Source of the DNA: Streptomyces sp. SPB162
Lineage (GTDB): Bacteria; Actinomycetota; Actinomycetes; Streptomycetales; Streptomycetaceae
Length of the DNA: 64,000 nucleotides
Reading direction: 5' to 3'
Assembly: GCF_029504575.1 (NCBI RefSeq)
Contig: NZ_JAQFII010000001.1
Span: forward strand, 4,719,001-4,783,000
Shown: piece after piece, positions 1 to 9,175 of the stretch
Numbering within the stretch: the first letter of the stretch is position 1
How the letters are laid out: every line of letters starts with the position of its first letter
Program-made: the position numbers and the translations under genes
Notes under the pieces: generated by a model
Seen by the model: only the letters and a program-made list of their open reading frames with translations
Database searches by the model: none
Told to the model about the DNA's origin: nothing

Positions 1-1541
1 TGGACTTCGGAGCGCAGTACGCCCAGCTCATCGCCCGACGCGTCCGGGAGGCCCGGGTCTACAGCGAGATCGTCCCCAGCACCATGCCGGTGGACGAGAT
101 GCTCGCGAAGAACCCGAAGGCGATCATCCTCTCCGGCGGCCCCTCGTCGGTCTACGCCGAGGGCGCCCCGTCGCTGGACAAGGCGATCTTCGAGGCCGGG
201 GTCCCGGTCTTCGGCATGTGCTACGGCTTCCAGCTGATGGCGGTCGCGCTCGGTGGCACCGTCGACGACAACGGTGCCCGTGAGTACGGCCGGACCGCGC
301 TGTCCGTCAGCAAGCCCGGTTCGACGCTCTTCGAGGGCACCCCCACCGAGCAGTCGGTGTGGATGTCACACGGCGACGCGTGCTCGGCGGCGCCCACCGG
401 CTTCGCCGTCACCGCCTCCACCGACGTGGTCCCGGTCGCCGCCTTCGAGGACGACGAGCGCAAGCTGTACGGCGTCCAGTACCACCCCGAGGTGCTGCAC
501 TCCACGTACGGCCAGCAGATCCTGGAGCACTTCCTGTACCGCGGCGCGGGCATCGCGCCGGACTGGACGACGACGAACGTCGTCGAGGAGCAGGTCGCGG
601 CGATCCGCGCCCAGGTCGGCACCAAGCGCGCGATCTGCGGGCTCTCGGGCGGCGTGGACTCCTCGGTGGCCGCGGCCATCGTGCAGAAGGCCATCGGCTC
701 CCAGCTGACCTGCGTGTACGTCGACCACGGGCTGCAGCGCAAGGGCGAGTCGGAGCAGGTGGAGAAGGACTTCGTCGCGGCCACCGGCGTCCAGCTGAAG
801 GTCGTCGACGCGGAGGAGCGCTTCCTGACCGCGCTCGCCGGCGTCAGCGACCCGGAGACCAAGCGGAAGATCATCGGCCGCGAGTTCATCCGCGTCTTCG
901 AGCAGGCTCAGGCCGAGCTCGTCGCCGAGGCGGGCGCGGCCGGCGAGGACGTCGCTTTCCTGGTGCAGGGCACCCTGTACCCGGACATCGTCGAGTCCGG
1001 CGGCGGCACCGGCACCGCCAACATCAAGTCGCACCACAACGTGGGCGGTCTCCCGGACGACATCGAGTTCGAGCTGATCGAGCCGCTGCGCCAGCTGTTC
1101 AAGGACGAGGTCCGGATGGTCGGCCAGGAGCTGGGCCTGCCGGAGGAGATCGTCCAGCGCCAGCCGTTCCCCGGCCCCGGCCTCGGCATCCGCATCGTCG
1201 GCGAGGTCACCAAGGAGCGCCTGGACCTGCTGCGCGAGGCGGACTTCATCGCCCGCGAGGAACTGACCGCGGCCGGTCTCGACCGGGAGATCTGGCAGTG
1301 CCCGGTCGTCCTGCTCGCCGACGTCCGCTCGGTTGGCGTCCAGGGCGACGGCCGCACGTACGGTCACCCGATCGTGCTGCGCCCGGTCTCCTCGGAGGAC
1401 GCGATGACCGCCGACTGGTCGCGCCTGCCGTACGACGTCCTCGCCAAGATCTCCACCCGCATCACGAACGAGGTCGCCGACGTCAACCGCGTCGTCCTGG
1501 ACGTGACGAGCAAGCCCCCGGGCACCATCGAATGGGAGTGA
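1..1541 (+). CDS. guaA: GMP synthase (glutamine-hydrolysing), 5' end outside window
   Basis: Makes GMP from XMP, ATP and glutamine in the cytoplasm, the last step of guanine nucleotide synthesis. The frame is open from base 3 and already reads [14 protein letters not shown], so only about 10 residues are missing upstream; the ATG at 84 is internal. The class I glutamine amidotransferase domain comes first, with nucleophile motif GMCYGFQ and catalytic HPEV. Next is the ATP-pyrophosphatase domain with P-loop SGGVDSS. The protein ends in the dimerisation domain with the usual tail [10 protein letters not shown] strong hairpin follows the stop codon. Family identity is certain. Confidence 0.97.
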   Translation, partial: DFGAQYAQLIARRVREARVYSEIVPSTMPVDEMLAKNPKAIILSGGPSSVYAEGAPSLDKAIFEAGVPVFGMCYGFQLMAVALGGTVDDNGAREYGRTALSVSKPGSTLFEGTPTEQSVWMSHGDACSAAPTGFAVTASTDVVPVAAFEDDERKLYGVQYHPEVLHSTYGQQILEHFLYRGAGIAPDWTTTNVVEEQVAAIRAQVGTKRAICGLSGGVDSSVAAAIVQKAIGSQLTCVYVDHGLQRKGESEQVEKDFVAATGVQLKVVDAEERFLTALAGVSDPETKRKIIGREFIRVFEQAQAELVAEAGAAGEDVAFLVQGTLYPDIVESGGGTGTANIKSHHNVGGLPDDIEFELIEPLRQLFKDEVRMVGQELGLPEEIVQRQPFPGPGLGIRIVGEVTKERLDLLREADFIAREELTAAGLDREIWQCPVVLLADVRSVGVQGDGRTYGHPIVLRPVSSEDAMTADWSRLPYDVLAKISTRITNEVADVNRVVLDVTSKPPGTIEWE

Positions 1542-1568
1542 CACCCTCCCGGCGCACTTCGTGATCGC

Positions 1569-1604
1569 CAACGCCGCCGCTCATGACATCGAGCGGCGGC
1601 GTTG
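1569..1604 (+). terminator. Hairpin terminator after guaA
   Basis: Perfect 14-bp GC-rich stem (1569-1582 with 1591-1604) around an 8-nt loop, 27 nt after the guaA stop. There is no U tract, as is common in Streptomyces. It may also act as a barrier before the next gene. Confidence 0.7.
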
Positions 1605-1667
1605 CCGTTCCCGCTGAGGGCCGCAGCGGTCTGTTCTTCTGGGCTACCGCGCGGTAGCTTCCGCTGC

Positions 1668-2486
1668 ATGGCCGATTTCCTCCCGCAGCCCGCGCAAGGG
1701 CGCACGCCGCCGCAGCCGATACCCACCGAGCAGCTGCACTTCGCGCTGCCGCAGACGTTCGCCAGTACCGACGAGGAGCGGCAGCACCGTAAGGAGCGGC
1801 TGGTGGCCGCGCTCCGGCTGTTCGGGCGGTTCGGGTTCGAGGAGGGTGTGGCCGGGCACATCACCGCCCGCGACCCGGAGTTCACCGACCACTTCTGGGT
1901 CAACCCGTTCGGCATGAGCTTCAAGCTCATCACCGTCAGCGACCTGATCCTGGTCAACCACGCGGGCCAGGTCGTGGAGGGCCGCTACCACGTGAACCAG
2001 GCGGCCTTCGCGATCCACTCGCAGGTGCACCAGGCGCGCCCCGACGTGATCGCCGCCGCGCACAGCCACTCGACGTACGGGCGGGCGCTGTCCTCGCTCG
2101 GCGAACTGCTGGACCCGATCACCCAGGACGTCTGCGCGTTCTACGAGGACCACGCCCTGTTCGACGACTACACGGGCGTCGTGGTCGACGAGGAGGAGGG
2201 CCGCCGCATCGCGGAGGCCCTCGGCCCGCACAAGGCCGTCATCCTGCGCAACCACGGACTGCTGACGGTCGGCGACTCGGTCGACGCGGCGGCCTGGTGG
2301 TTCATCACGATGGAGCGCTCCTGCCAGGTCCAGCTGACGGCCCGGGCGGCCGGGAAGCCGGTGCTGATCGACCACGAGAGCGCCGTCCACACCCGTGGCC
2401 AGCTCGGCAACGACCTCGTCGCATGGATCAACTATCAGCCGCTCTACCAACAGATCTCCCGCAGCGAGCCCGAACTCTTCAACTGA
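1668..2486 (+). CDS. Class II aldolase/adducin family protein
   Basis: A 272-aa protein of the class II aldolase/adducin fold, which includes L-fuculose-phosphate aldolase and related zinc-dependent sugar aldolases and decarboxylases. Visible zinc ligands are the HSHS motif (about residue 125) and NHGLLT (about residue 190). The N-terminal part contains the conserved GxxGHIT-type stretch (EGVAGHITARD). I chose the ATG at 1668 (MADFLPQPAQ) because the reading frame further upstream overlaps the guaA terminator. It stands alone between two hairpin terminators. The substrate cannot be told from sequence. Confidence 0.85.
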   Translation: MADFLPQPAQGRTPPQPIPTEQLHFALPQTFASTDEERQHRKERLVAALRLFGRFGFEEGVAGHITARDPEFTDHFWVNPFGMSFKLITVSDLILVNHAGQVVEGRYHVNQAAFAIHSQVHQARPDVIAAAHSHSTYGRALSSLGELLDPITQDVCAFYEDHALFDDYTGVVVDEEEGRRIAEALGPHKAVILRNHGLLTVGDSVDAAAWWFITMERSCQVQLTARAAGKPVLIDHESAVHTRGQLGNDLVAWINYQPLYQQISRSEPELFN

Positions 2487-2503
2487 CCGCAGCCGCCCCA
2501 CGC

Positions 2504-2538
2504 ACTGGCCCGCCGGACCGACGTCCCGGCGGGCCAGT
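2504..2538 (+). terminator. Hairpin terminator after the class II aldolase gene
   Basis: Perfect 13-bp stem, 2504-2516 with 2526-2538, loop of 9 nt, starting 17 nt after the stop codon. Confidence 0.7.
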
Positions 2539-2693
2539 CGTATGTCGCCGCCCGGGGCGCCCTACCGCCCGGGGCGCGGAAGTGATCGGATGAAGGCTTA
2601 TGCCTATTTGGGCAACGACGCCTGATTCGTGGACGGTTCGCATGATGCGCAGCCGACCCGACGGGCGCGGTCACGCAACGGGGGAAGCAGCGG

Positions 2694-4832
2694 ATGGGCG
2701 AGTTCTCGGGGATCGACTCTCGGGCATTGAACGGCATGACCAGTTCGTTCACGACGGACAAGGACCGGCTGCGGGAGAGCGCGACGTGGATCAAGGCCGG
2801 CTTCGAGAAGCACGGTCTCGACGCCCAGCCGCTGATCGAGCTGCTGGCCATCTGCGGCTGGCTCGACGACCAGGTGCCGATGCTGACCCGGCGGTTCCAT
2901 CTGGCCGTGGCGGCGGAACGCCCGTACCCGGGCGCCAAGAACGCTGCCGGTGTGCCGCTGGTGATGATTGACGAGAGCAGGGTCGGCGCGGCGGCCGAGG
3001 CGGTGAAGAACGGCAAGGCACTGGGCGAGAACGTCAAGAAGGCGCTGGGTGACGGTGACGCCATCCCCGCCGATCTGATGGCCGCCCTGGACCAGAACGC
3101 CGCCGACGGCGACTACGTCAAGGCGTTCTACACGGCGCTCGGCCCCGACAAGCTGGCCCTGCTCTCCAACAAACTGGGCGCCCCCTTCGGCGGCTACTAC
3201 CACGACCACCCGAAGGAGCAGCGCCACGACCAGGACATCCTGGCGAAGACGCTCGGCACGTTCACCCAGCTCGCCTTCGACGGCCAGAGCGAGAAGGCCA
3301 AACAGTCCTCCTGGAACAAATGGCTCGACGGCTTCACCCCGGACTCCCTGCGTCCCGTCAGCCGCCTCGACTTCCTGATGCCCCTGCTCAAGGGCGGCAC
3401 CCACGACAAGGACTTCCTGGTCACCCTCGGCAACCGGGTCTTCGACAAGAGCCGCAGCCCGGGGGAAACGGAGTTCATGCAGGGCCTGGGCACCACGGGC
3501 CCGGCAGGATCAGACCACTACACCCAACTCTTCGACGCCCTCGCCAAAAGCCCCGAAGCCGCAGGCGAATGGTTCGACCAGAACCACGACGCCATCCAGA
3601 AGATGATCTACAAGACCAGCGGCCGCGGCTTCCGTCTGAACGAGACGAAAAGCAGGGCCGAATCCTTCTTCAAGGTCGCTCACGTAGCCACCATCGAGTT
3701 GCGTACCACGAACGAGACCCTCGCGGAAAAGAACACCGCACGGCTACTCCTGGACAACTACCTGCACACGCAGGGCGCCAAGACGCAGGACAGCCATCCG
3801 ATCTTCGGGACGGACCGGTTGTATTCGGAGATCATCGCTTCCTACTGGGAAGACCTTCGGTACGGCGTGACTTCTCTGTCTCAAGACGGATTCTGGCCGG
3901 ACGATCTGGAAGCGAAAGACACGGACCACGGTAAGGACGGTTCTTCGTGGGACGCCGGCAAGTTCGCGGCGAGCCAGGATGCGAATCGCAAGGGGATTGA
4001 GGTCTCCCCGGATCTGTGGACAGCGCTCCTCGCGCAGAGCATCCGGGACCCTGTTGCCGCTGGCAGCGTTAGCGCTCTGTTCGATACCTATCACAACCAA
4101 GCCGCTGAAAAAATTACGCTAGCGGGAATTGAAGACGGCGGTCATAGCTTTGAAGTGATGAATCTTCAAGTGGGTATCATGGACAACGTGTACACCAAAG
4201 CCTTCAATGATGTAGCCGAAAGCCTGGAGGGTGCGTGCGACGCCTGGGCCGAAAAGGTTAATGAGGCCAGGAGCCAGATGATTGATGAAGCCACCGCAAT
4301 CGGCACTAGCGGAGGGGGTGCCGTAGGGGCGATGGATGCCGCAAGGGGAGTCGGTCAGGATAGGGTGATCGGAATTCTGACGGATTGGTTTAAGGCGAGC
4401 GTCTCAGTCAAGCCGAGGAAAGCGCCCAGCAGCTCAGATCAGCCGGATGGCGGCCTGCTGGCGTCCATTAAGGGCGTTGACAACGCCAGGTTGAGATACA
4501 ATTGGGTGTCCGCGTACAGGGACCGTTCGGGACTTCTTCTGCGGGATGGATTCGATCCGACCTTCGTTAAGAAGGTGACGATCACCTATGATGGAAAACC
4601 TCCGAAAGTGTATACAGGTAATCCGGCGGATTACATCAAGAGTCCAGCTCAGGACTTCCGTGCTGCTCTCAAAAAGAATGACTGGCACGCCAACGACGAC
4701 TTCGTGAAGGCGTTGAGCCCGAGCCAGCGGGCAGCATTCGCCCAATGGGTGGAGGATCCCGCTATCGTTGATACGCTAGGGAGGAGTGGTTCCTTGGCGG
4801 AGATTGTGGGACAGAATGTCGTGCCGCGTTAG
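2694..4832 (+). CDS. DUF6571-type large protein, possible secreted effector
   Basis: 712 aa. The N-terminus (MGEFSGIDSRALNG, then helical sequence to about residue 75) resembles the WXG100-like start of Streptomyces DUF6571 proteins, and the middle matches the paralogue at 47368 (compare DGDYVKAFYTALGPDKLALL here with DDPAYLQAFMAAGGMDQATR there). There is no signal peptide or membrane segment. From about base 3640 the base composition falls: 4081-4140 is about 48% G+C against roughly 70% elsewhere. The C-terminal 250-300 residues (from about 430) match no family I know. The ATG at 2694 follows the purine run GGGGGAAG. A toxin-like variable C-terminus is an inference from composition only. Confidence 0.7.
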   Translation: MGEFSGIDSRALNGMTSSFTTDKDRLRESATWIKAGFEKHGLDAQPLIELLAICGWLDDQVPMLTRRFHLAVAAERPYPGAKNAAGVPLVMIDESRVGAAAEAVKNGKALGENVKKALGDGDAIPADLMAALDQNAADGDYVKAFYTALGPDKLALLSNKLGAPFGGYYHDHPKEQRHDQDILAKTLGTFTQLAFDGQSEKAKQSSWNKWLDGFTPDSLRPVSRLDFLMPLLKGGTHDKDFLVTLGNRVFDKSRSPGETEFMQGLGTTGPAGSDHYTQLFDALAKSPEAAGEWFDQNHDAIQKMIYKTSGRGFRLNETKSRAESFFKVAHVATIELRTTNETLAEKNTARLLLDNYLHTQGAKTQDSHPIFGTDRLYSEIIASYWEDLRYGVTSLSQDGFWPDDLEAKDTDHGKDGSSWDAGKFAASQDANRKGIEVSPDLWTALLAQSIRDPVAAGSVSALFDTYHNQAAEKITLAGIEDGGHSFEVMNLQVGIMDNVYTKAFNDVAESLEGACDAWAEKVNEARSQMIDEATAIGTSGGGAVGAMDAARGVGQDRVIGILTDWFKASVSVKPRKAPSSSDQPDGGLLASIKGVDNARLRYNWVSAYRDRSGLLLRDGFDPTFVKKVTITYDGKPPKVYTGNPADYIKSPAQDFRAALKKNDWHANDDFVKALSPSQRAAFAQWVEDPAIVDTLGRSGSLAEIVGQNVVPR

Positions 4833-4884
4833 TATTGCGGACACTGCGGGCTGGCAGATCTGCGGATGGCAGAAATGAATCTGT

Positions 4885-5427
4885 CTAATTTGAAGAGATC
4901 TGTAGTATCTGCCAGGCAATCATGGCGACCTTGGTGTCGCTGCTTCGCATCAGCTGAACTTCCTGTAGATCACCGCCTGTGACCGGTAGCTTCAGAATGC
5001 TGCCCGTGCATTTCACTGAAGGTGCGACTCCTCCTGTATGCGCGCTATGGGTTGTTCGATAGACCCCGATTATCCCTGACCCCGCGCACGTCACTTCCAA
5101 GGTGTATTGGATTCCGTCAACCAACTGGGGCGTAATCAGGACGCCCGCTCCGGGGAGTGCCGGGCTGCTGCCGTGCGCTCTCTGGGCGCCCTTGGGTGCA
5201 GGCGTCAATGCATGCTCAGCGCGTTGGAGGAGCTCCTCCTGGGATTCCTTGGGCGTGGACGGGCTGGGCGCCGCCGTGGGATCCCGATCGTTGTCGGTGC
5301 CTGATGTGCAAGCTGCGGCGGAAAGGATGATCGTGGCGCCGAGCAAAGCTGCGATCAACCGCCGCCGGCACAGAATGCTCGGGCGGCGGCTTGTGGGAGA
5401 AACGGCGCTCATGTCAGTCCAATGCAT
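4885..5427 (-). CDS. Small putative lipoprotein
   Basis: 180 aa (175 if the second ATG at 5412 is used, which has a weak GGAC upstream). An arginine-rich N-terminus and a hydrophobic segment lead to the lipobox SAAAC near residue 40, so it is predicted to be exported and lipid-anchored. A Ser/Pro/Thr linker follows, then a small domain with two cysteines (VTCAGSG, VKCTGS). I do not recognise the family. It converges on the DUF6571 gene with 52 nt between stop codons, and its 3' half shares the low G+C of that gene's 3' end, which suggests the two arrived together. Confidence 0.65.
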   Translation of the reverse strand: MHWTDMSAVSPTSRRPSILCRRRLIAALLGATIILSAAACTSGTDNDRDPTAAPSPSTPKESQEELLQRAEHALTPAPKGAQRAHGSSPALPGAGVLITPQLVDGIQYTLEVTCAGSGIIGVYRTTHSAHTGGVAPSVKCTGSILKLPVTGGDLQEVQLMRSSDTKVAMIAWQILQISSN

Positions 5428-5727
5428 TCTTGCGTCGGTCGAGCTGCTGCCACCGCAGGCGGTGGGGCGCCGTGCGGGCGCGAGGGCGGCACGCGTGGGG
5501 GCGGCTGGCTTCCGGTTCGAGGGCGGGCCCCCTGGGTGGAGGAACGTTCGACGGTATCGGAGTCGGGGGCCCCGATCGAGGGTGCCTGGGCGCGGTGCGT
5601 CGCGCGGCCGTTGCTGACGGTGAGGGAAATCCGGCTGCCGGCCGGTGAGTCGGAACGCTGGGGTGTACGTATCTGTCAGTGAGACAGTCGTCTGAGCAGA
5701 ATCGTTTTTGGGAGAGGGTGGGGCATC
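5428..5727. other. Intergenic region between the lipoprotein and DoxX genes
   Basis: 300 bp between two divergent genes, GC-rich again, unlike the 3' part of the lipoprotein gene. It should hold both promoters. I see no RNA structure, repeat or conserved small reading frame. Confidence 0.5.
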
Positions 5728-6274
5728 ATGCTGCGAACCTGGCGGGAGGCCGCGTCGCGCTATGCGCTCGTGCCGCTGCGGATCTTTCTCGGCGGTGACC
5801 TTCGTCTACGCGGCGCTCGACAAGCTCACCAGCTCGACGTTCCTGGACGCTTCCGCGCCGGGGTCGCTGGTCGGCACCTTGCACGCGGTGCGCGACAGTG
5901 CGGCGATCCCGGCGATGGTCGATCTCGCGCTCAAGGCGCCGCAGGGCTTCGGCTACGCCATCGCCTTCGGTGAGCTGGCCGTCGGCATCGGCACGCTCGT
6001 CGGTCTGTTCGGCAGGATCGCCGCGCTCGGCGGCGCGGCGATCTCGCTCAGCCTGTGGCTGACGGTCAGTTGGGCCACCGACCCGTACTACTACGGCAAC
6101 GACCTGGTGTACCTGATGGCCTGGCTGCCGCTGATCCTCGCCGGGACCCCGCTGCTGTCCCTCGACGGTCTCATCGCCTCACGCCGCCGGCCCGCCGTCG
6201 TTCCGGCGCCCCCGGCGGACCACCCGAGTGACCACCGACGTCACCGCGGCGAAAGCCAGACCGCCCGCCGCTAG
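5728..6274 (+). CDS. DoxX family membrane protein, frameshifted as sequenced
   Basis: The product starts MLRTWREAASRYALVPLRIFLG in one frame and continues VTFVYAALDKLTSST in the next. Removing one G at about 5794 (GGCGGTG to GGCGTG) joins them into a DoxX protein of about 181 aa. The DoxX family is small multi-pass membrane proteins linked to redox and sulfur metabolism; four hydrophobic segments are visible, including the FGELAVGIGTLVGLFGR region typical of the family. The ATG at 5728 has GAGAGGGTGGGG upstream. The tail overlaps the end of the opposing gene at 6179. Sequencing error is more likely than decay, because both halves are fully conserved. Confidence 0.8.
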
Positions 6275-6397
6275 GGACACCGTCAGCTGGCGGGAGGGGT
6301 CCCAGCCGCCGGCGGCGTCCAGCAGGAACGCCGCCGCGATGCCCAACAGGACCAGTCCCATCACGAGGGACGCGGGCTCGAATCCATGCCGCTTCAT
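6179..6397 (-). CDS. Small membrane protein downstream of the PspC gene
   Basis: 72 aa with two hydrophobic segments (SLVMGLVLLGIAAAFLLDAA and LTVSLAAGGLAFAAVTSVV) and a basic tail, MKRHGFEP at the start. Its ATG overlaps the stop codon of the PspC-domain gene (ATGA at 6394-6397), so it is translationally coupled to it. Function unknown; probably an accessory of the envelope-stress module. Its 3' end overlaps the DoxX gene tail on the other strand. Confidence 0.75.
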   Translation of the reverse strand: MKRHGFEPASLVMGLVLLGIAAAFLLDAAGGWDPSRQLTVSLAAGGLAFAAVTSVVTRVVRRGRRNDGGPAA

Positions 6398-7695
6398 CGG
6401 ACCACCCTCAACTGACCCGCGCCCACCTCGACGTCGAGTTCGATCGTGCCCGTCGACGGGATGCCCGCGTCCGGTGCGAAGACCACCTGGCTGTGCGCGT
6501 CCGAGCTGATGTCCACGCCGTGGTTGACCTTGCCCGGCAGCTGCACCTCACCGAAGCCCATCGTGTAGTCGAGCCGCACGGTGGCGTTCCTCGGCAGCCG
6601 GATCTCCGCCCGGCCCGCGCCGACCTCCAGCCGGGTCGTGACGGTCCTGCCGCCGAGCGGCAGCGCGGTCAGATCGAGCAGGCCGTGCCCGCTGCCCTGC
6701 TCGTAGTCCGCCTGGAGATCGGAGGCGGCCACCGGCCGCCACTGCGTCGTCGCCCAGTCGGTGGACATCGTCTTGGGGACCGCGGCGGCCCCCACCAGCA
6801 GCGCGATCGTCAGTACGGCCCAGGTGGCCGTACCGCCCCTGGCCCGGCCGGTCCAGGCGCCGATGAAGAAGGCCAGGCCGAAGACGGCCAGCGCGCACGC
6901 CAGCCCGACCTCCAGGGCAGTGCCGAGCGGGTGCCCGTGCCAGGCCGCCGCCGTACCGACCGCCCCGGCCAGCAGCGCCCCGAAGAACGCCAGCACGCCC
7001 AGCCAGGACGGCTCCCGCCGGGTCGCGACCTTCCGGGCCCGCCAGGCCTTGCGGTCCTGCTTCTCGTACGGGCCGTCGTCCGGCCCCCACAGGTAACCCG
7101 TGGAGCTGCTCACGCCGGCTGAGAAGTCCTTCGTCAGCGGATCGCGCCACCACGACGGGGTCACGGGGCTCGGGGGCGCCTGCGCGGCGGGCGGGGCGTC
7201 GGCGGCCGGTCCGGCCGCCACCGCGCTCGCCTCGCCGTCGAGCTGGGCCCGGCGGCGCTGCTGCGACCAGTAGACGGCGCCCACCACGGCGGCCAGCAGC
7301 AGGATCGAGAACCCCTGGTCCGTGCCGTTGCCGAGCATCGACGCGTACAGCCCGCAGCCGACCAGCGCCACGAGCACGGCGGTCAGCGCCGTTCCCTCGA
7401 CCCGGCCCGACAGCAGCCGGTGCGCCTCGCTCTGGTCCTCGCCCTCCTGCGGAATGACCAGCCAGGCCATGCCGTAGACGATGAGACCGATGCCGCCGGT
7501 GAGCGCCAGCACGGCGAGCACGATCCGGAAGATCACCGGGTCGAGGTCGAAGTAGCGGCCCGCGCCGTCGCACACGCCCGCGACCACCCGGCGGCGGCTG
7601 CGGACGATGCGGCGCCGGGCCGGCGGTTCCGGTGAGTCCGGAAGGTCCGGGGTGGTGGCCTCGGCCTCGAAGGCCGGCCTGCTGTCCTGCGTCAT
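6394..7695 (-). CDS. PspC domain membrane protein with LiaF-like C-terminus
   Basis: 433 aa. A PspC domain sits near the N-terminus (about residues 28-85, RRVVAGVCDGAGRYFDLDP then a transmembrane helix). Several further membrane helices follow, and the C-terminal domain is beta-rich (VGAGRAEIRLPRN, MGFGEVQLPG) like the LiaF/DUF2154 type. Such proteins usually restrain a LiaRS-type two-component system when the envelope is unstressed, and the kinase and regulator genes lie directly opposite. The start chosen is the ATG at 7695 (MTQDSRPAFEAE); 5' extensions in frame are only Pro/Gly/Arg-rich. Confidence 0.88.
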   Translation of the reverse strand: MTQDSRPAFEAEATTPDLPDSPEPPARRRIVRSRRRVVAGVCDGAGRYFDLDPVIFRIVLAVLALTGGIGLIVYGMAWLVIPQEGEDQSEAHRLLSGRVEGTALTAVLVALVGCGLYASMLGNGTDQGFSILLLAAVVGAVYWSQQRRRAQLDGEASAVAAGPAADAPPAAQAPPSPVTPSWWRDPLTKDFSAGVSSSTGYLWGPDDGPYEKQDRKAWRARKVATRREPSWLGVLAFFGALLAGAVGTAAAWHGHPLGTALEVGLACALAVFGLAFFIGAWTGRARGGTATWAVLTIALLVGAAAVPKTMSTDWATTQWRPVAASDLQADYEQGSGHGLLDLTALPLGGRTVTTRLEVGAGRAEIRLPRNATVRLDYTMGFGEVQLPGKVNHGVDISSDAHSQVVFAPDAGIPSTGTIELDVEVGAGQLRVVR

Positions 7696-7894
7696 GCCCC
7701 CATGGTGGCGGTCCCGGCCGCCGTCCGGCACCGGGCGCAACCCTGGCCGATCCCTGAGCCTCCCCCCAGGGGACCGGCGGACCAGGGGACCGGGGGACCA
7801 GGGCCCTGGGGCCCGCCGGACGGGATTCCCGTCAGGGTGACCTCCGGGAGGAACCCTGATGCCCCCGGGCGCCCCGGCGTGTGACGATCGGGGT
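7696..7894. promoter_or_regulatory. Divergent promoter region of the PspC / kinase module
   Basis: 199 bp between the starts of two divergent operons. It contains runs of GGGGACC-like direct repeats (about 7778-7803) and the palindrome CCAGGGCCCTGG (7798-7809), which are candidate binding sites for the adjacent LuxR-type regulator. No experimental basis. Confidence 0.4.
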
Positions 7895-9175
7895 ATGCCA
7901 GCCACCACCCCCGCTCCCGCGACGGGCGCGTCGTACCTCAAGCCGCCCGACCCGGCTGATCCGCCGGCGCGCAAGCTCTACCGCAGCTCCGAGGGCCGGA
8001 TGATCGGCGGAGTGGCGCGCGGGCTCGCCGGGCACCTCGGGCTGCCGGTGTCGTGGGTGCGGGTGGTCTTCGTGGTCCTCGCGACGTTCAACGGCCTCGG
8101 CATCCTCCTCTACGCGCTCTTCTGGTTCTTCGTGCCGCTCGGCGTCGGCGGGGTGAGCGAGGCGAAGGAGCCGCGTGACGCCAAGTCCTGGCTGGCCGGA
8201 CGGCGGCCCGACAAGGGCCAGATCCTCGCGCTCATCGCACTGTTCGTCGGTCTCGGCGTCCTCGTCAGCAACCTGAACCTCGGCGCCGCCAACGCCGCGA
8301 TCTGGCCGCTGCTCGTCATCGGCCTGGGCGTCGCCCTGGTCTGGCGGCAGGCCGACAACGCCCGCCGCAGCCGCTGGGTCGAGATGAGCCAGGGCAAACG
8401 ATTCTGGCCGATCGCCCGTGGCGCGGCCGGCGTGCTGCTCGTCGGGGCCGGGGTCACCGGCTTCCTCGTGGTGCGCAGTTCCGGCAGCCACCTCGGCGGC
8501 ATCCTGCAGGCGGCGCTCGCCGTGCTGGTCGGTGTGGCACTGATCGCCGGACCGTACCTCGTGCGCCTGACCCAGGACCTGTCCGCCGAGCGGCTGATGC
8601 GCATCCGGGCCCAGGAGCGTGCCGAAGTCGCCGCGCACGTCCACGACTCCGTGCTGCACACCCTCACCCTCATCCAGCGCAACGCCGAGGACCCGCGCGA
8701 GGTGGCCCGCCTCGCCCGCGCCCAGGAACGCGAGCTGCGGGCCTGGCTGTACCGGCCGGAGGGCACCGGCAAGGAGGACGAGCCGACGAACCTCGCCGAC
8801 GCCGTGCGCCAGGCCGCCGCCGAGGTCGAGGACGCCCACGGGGTGCCCGTCGAGGTCGTCTGCGTCGGTGACTGCCCGCTGGACGACAATCTGGTGGCGC
8901 AGATGGCAGCCGCACGCGAGGCAATGGTGAACGCGGCCAAGTACGGTGGCGACGAAGCGGTTCAGGTGTACGCCGAGGTCGAGGAGCGCAAGGTCTTCGT
9001 ATCCGTCAGGGACCGGGGGCCCGGATTCGACCTCGACCAGGTGCCGGACGACCGCATGGGCGTGCGGCAGTCGATCATCGGCCGCATGCAGCGGAACGGC
9101 GGCGAGGCGCGTCTGCGCAGCGCACCGGGCGGGGGCACGGAAGTGGAACTCGAAATGGAGAGGGTGGCGTCATGA
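7895..9175 (+). CDS. PspC-domain sensor histidine kinase (LiaS/NarL type)
   Basis: 426 aa. The PspC domain at about residues 25-85 (MIGGVARGLAGHLGL) is fused to four or five membrane helices and a cytoplasmic kinase. The HisKA_3 phosphoacceptor is in AHVHDSVLHTLTLIQ near residue 250, and the HATPase domain has N-box AMVNAAKYGG and G-box VRDRGPGFD. It should autophosphorylate and pass phosphate to the regulator encoded next, whose ATG overlaps its stop codon (9172-9175). The start is the ATG at 7895 (MPATTPAPATG); an upstream in-frame ATG at 7859 is less likely. Fusion of PspC to a kinase is well known in Streptomyces. Confidence 0.92.
   Translation: MPATTPAPATGASYLKPPDPADPPARKLYRSSEGRMIGGVARGLAGHLGLPVSWVRVVFVVLATFNGLGILLYALFWFFVPLGVGGVSEAKEPRDAKSWLAGRRPDKGQILALIALFVGLGVLVSNLNLGAANAAIWPLLVIGLGVALVWRQADNARRSRWVEMSQGKRFWPIARGAAGVLLVGAGVTGFLVVRSSGSHLGGILQAALAVLVGVALIAGPYLVRLTQDLSAERLMRIRAQERAEVAAHVHDSVLHTLTLIQRNAEDPREVARLARAQERELRAWLYRPEGTGKEDEPTNLADAVRQAAAEVEDAHGVPVEVVCVGDCPLDDNLVAQMAAAREAMVNAAKYGGDEAVQVYAEVEERKVFVSVRDRGPGFDLDQVPDDRMGVRQSIIGRMQRNGGEARLRSAPGGGTEVELEMERVAS

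Noticed and set aside
3640-5100. Low-GC stretch as prophage or integrative element
   Set aside because: No integrase, tRNA or attachment repeats; it begins inside a gene whose 5' half is native, so gene-segment replacement fits better.
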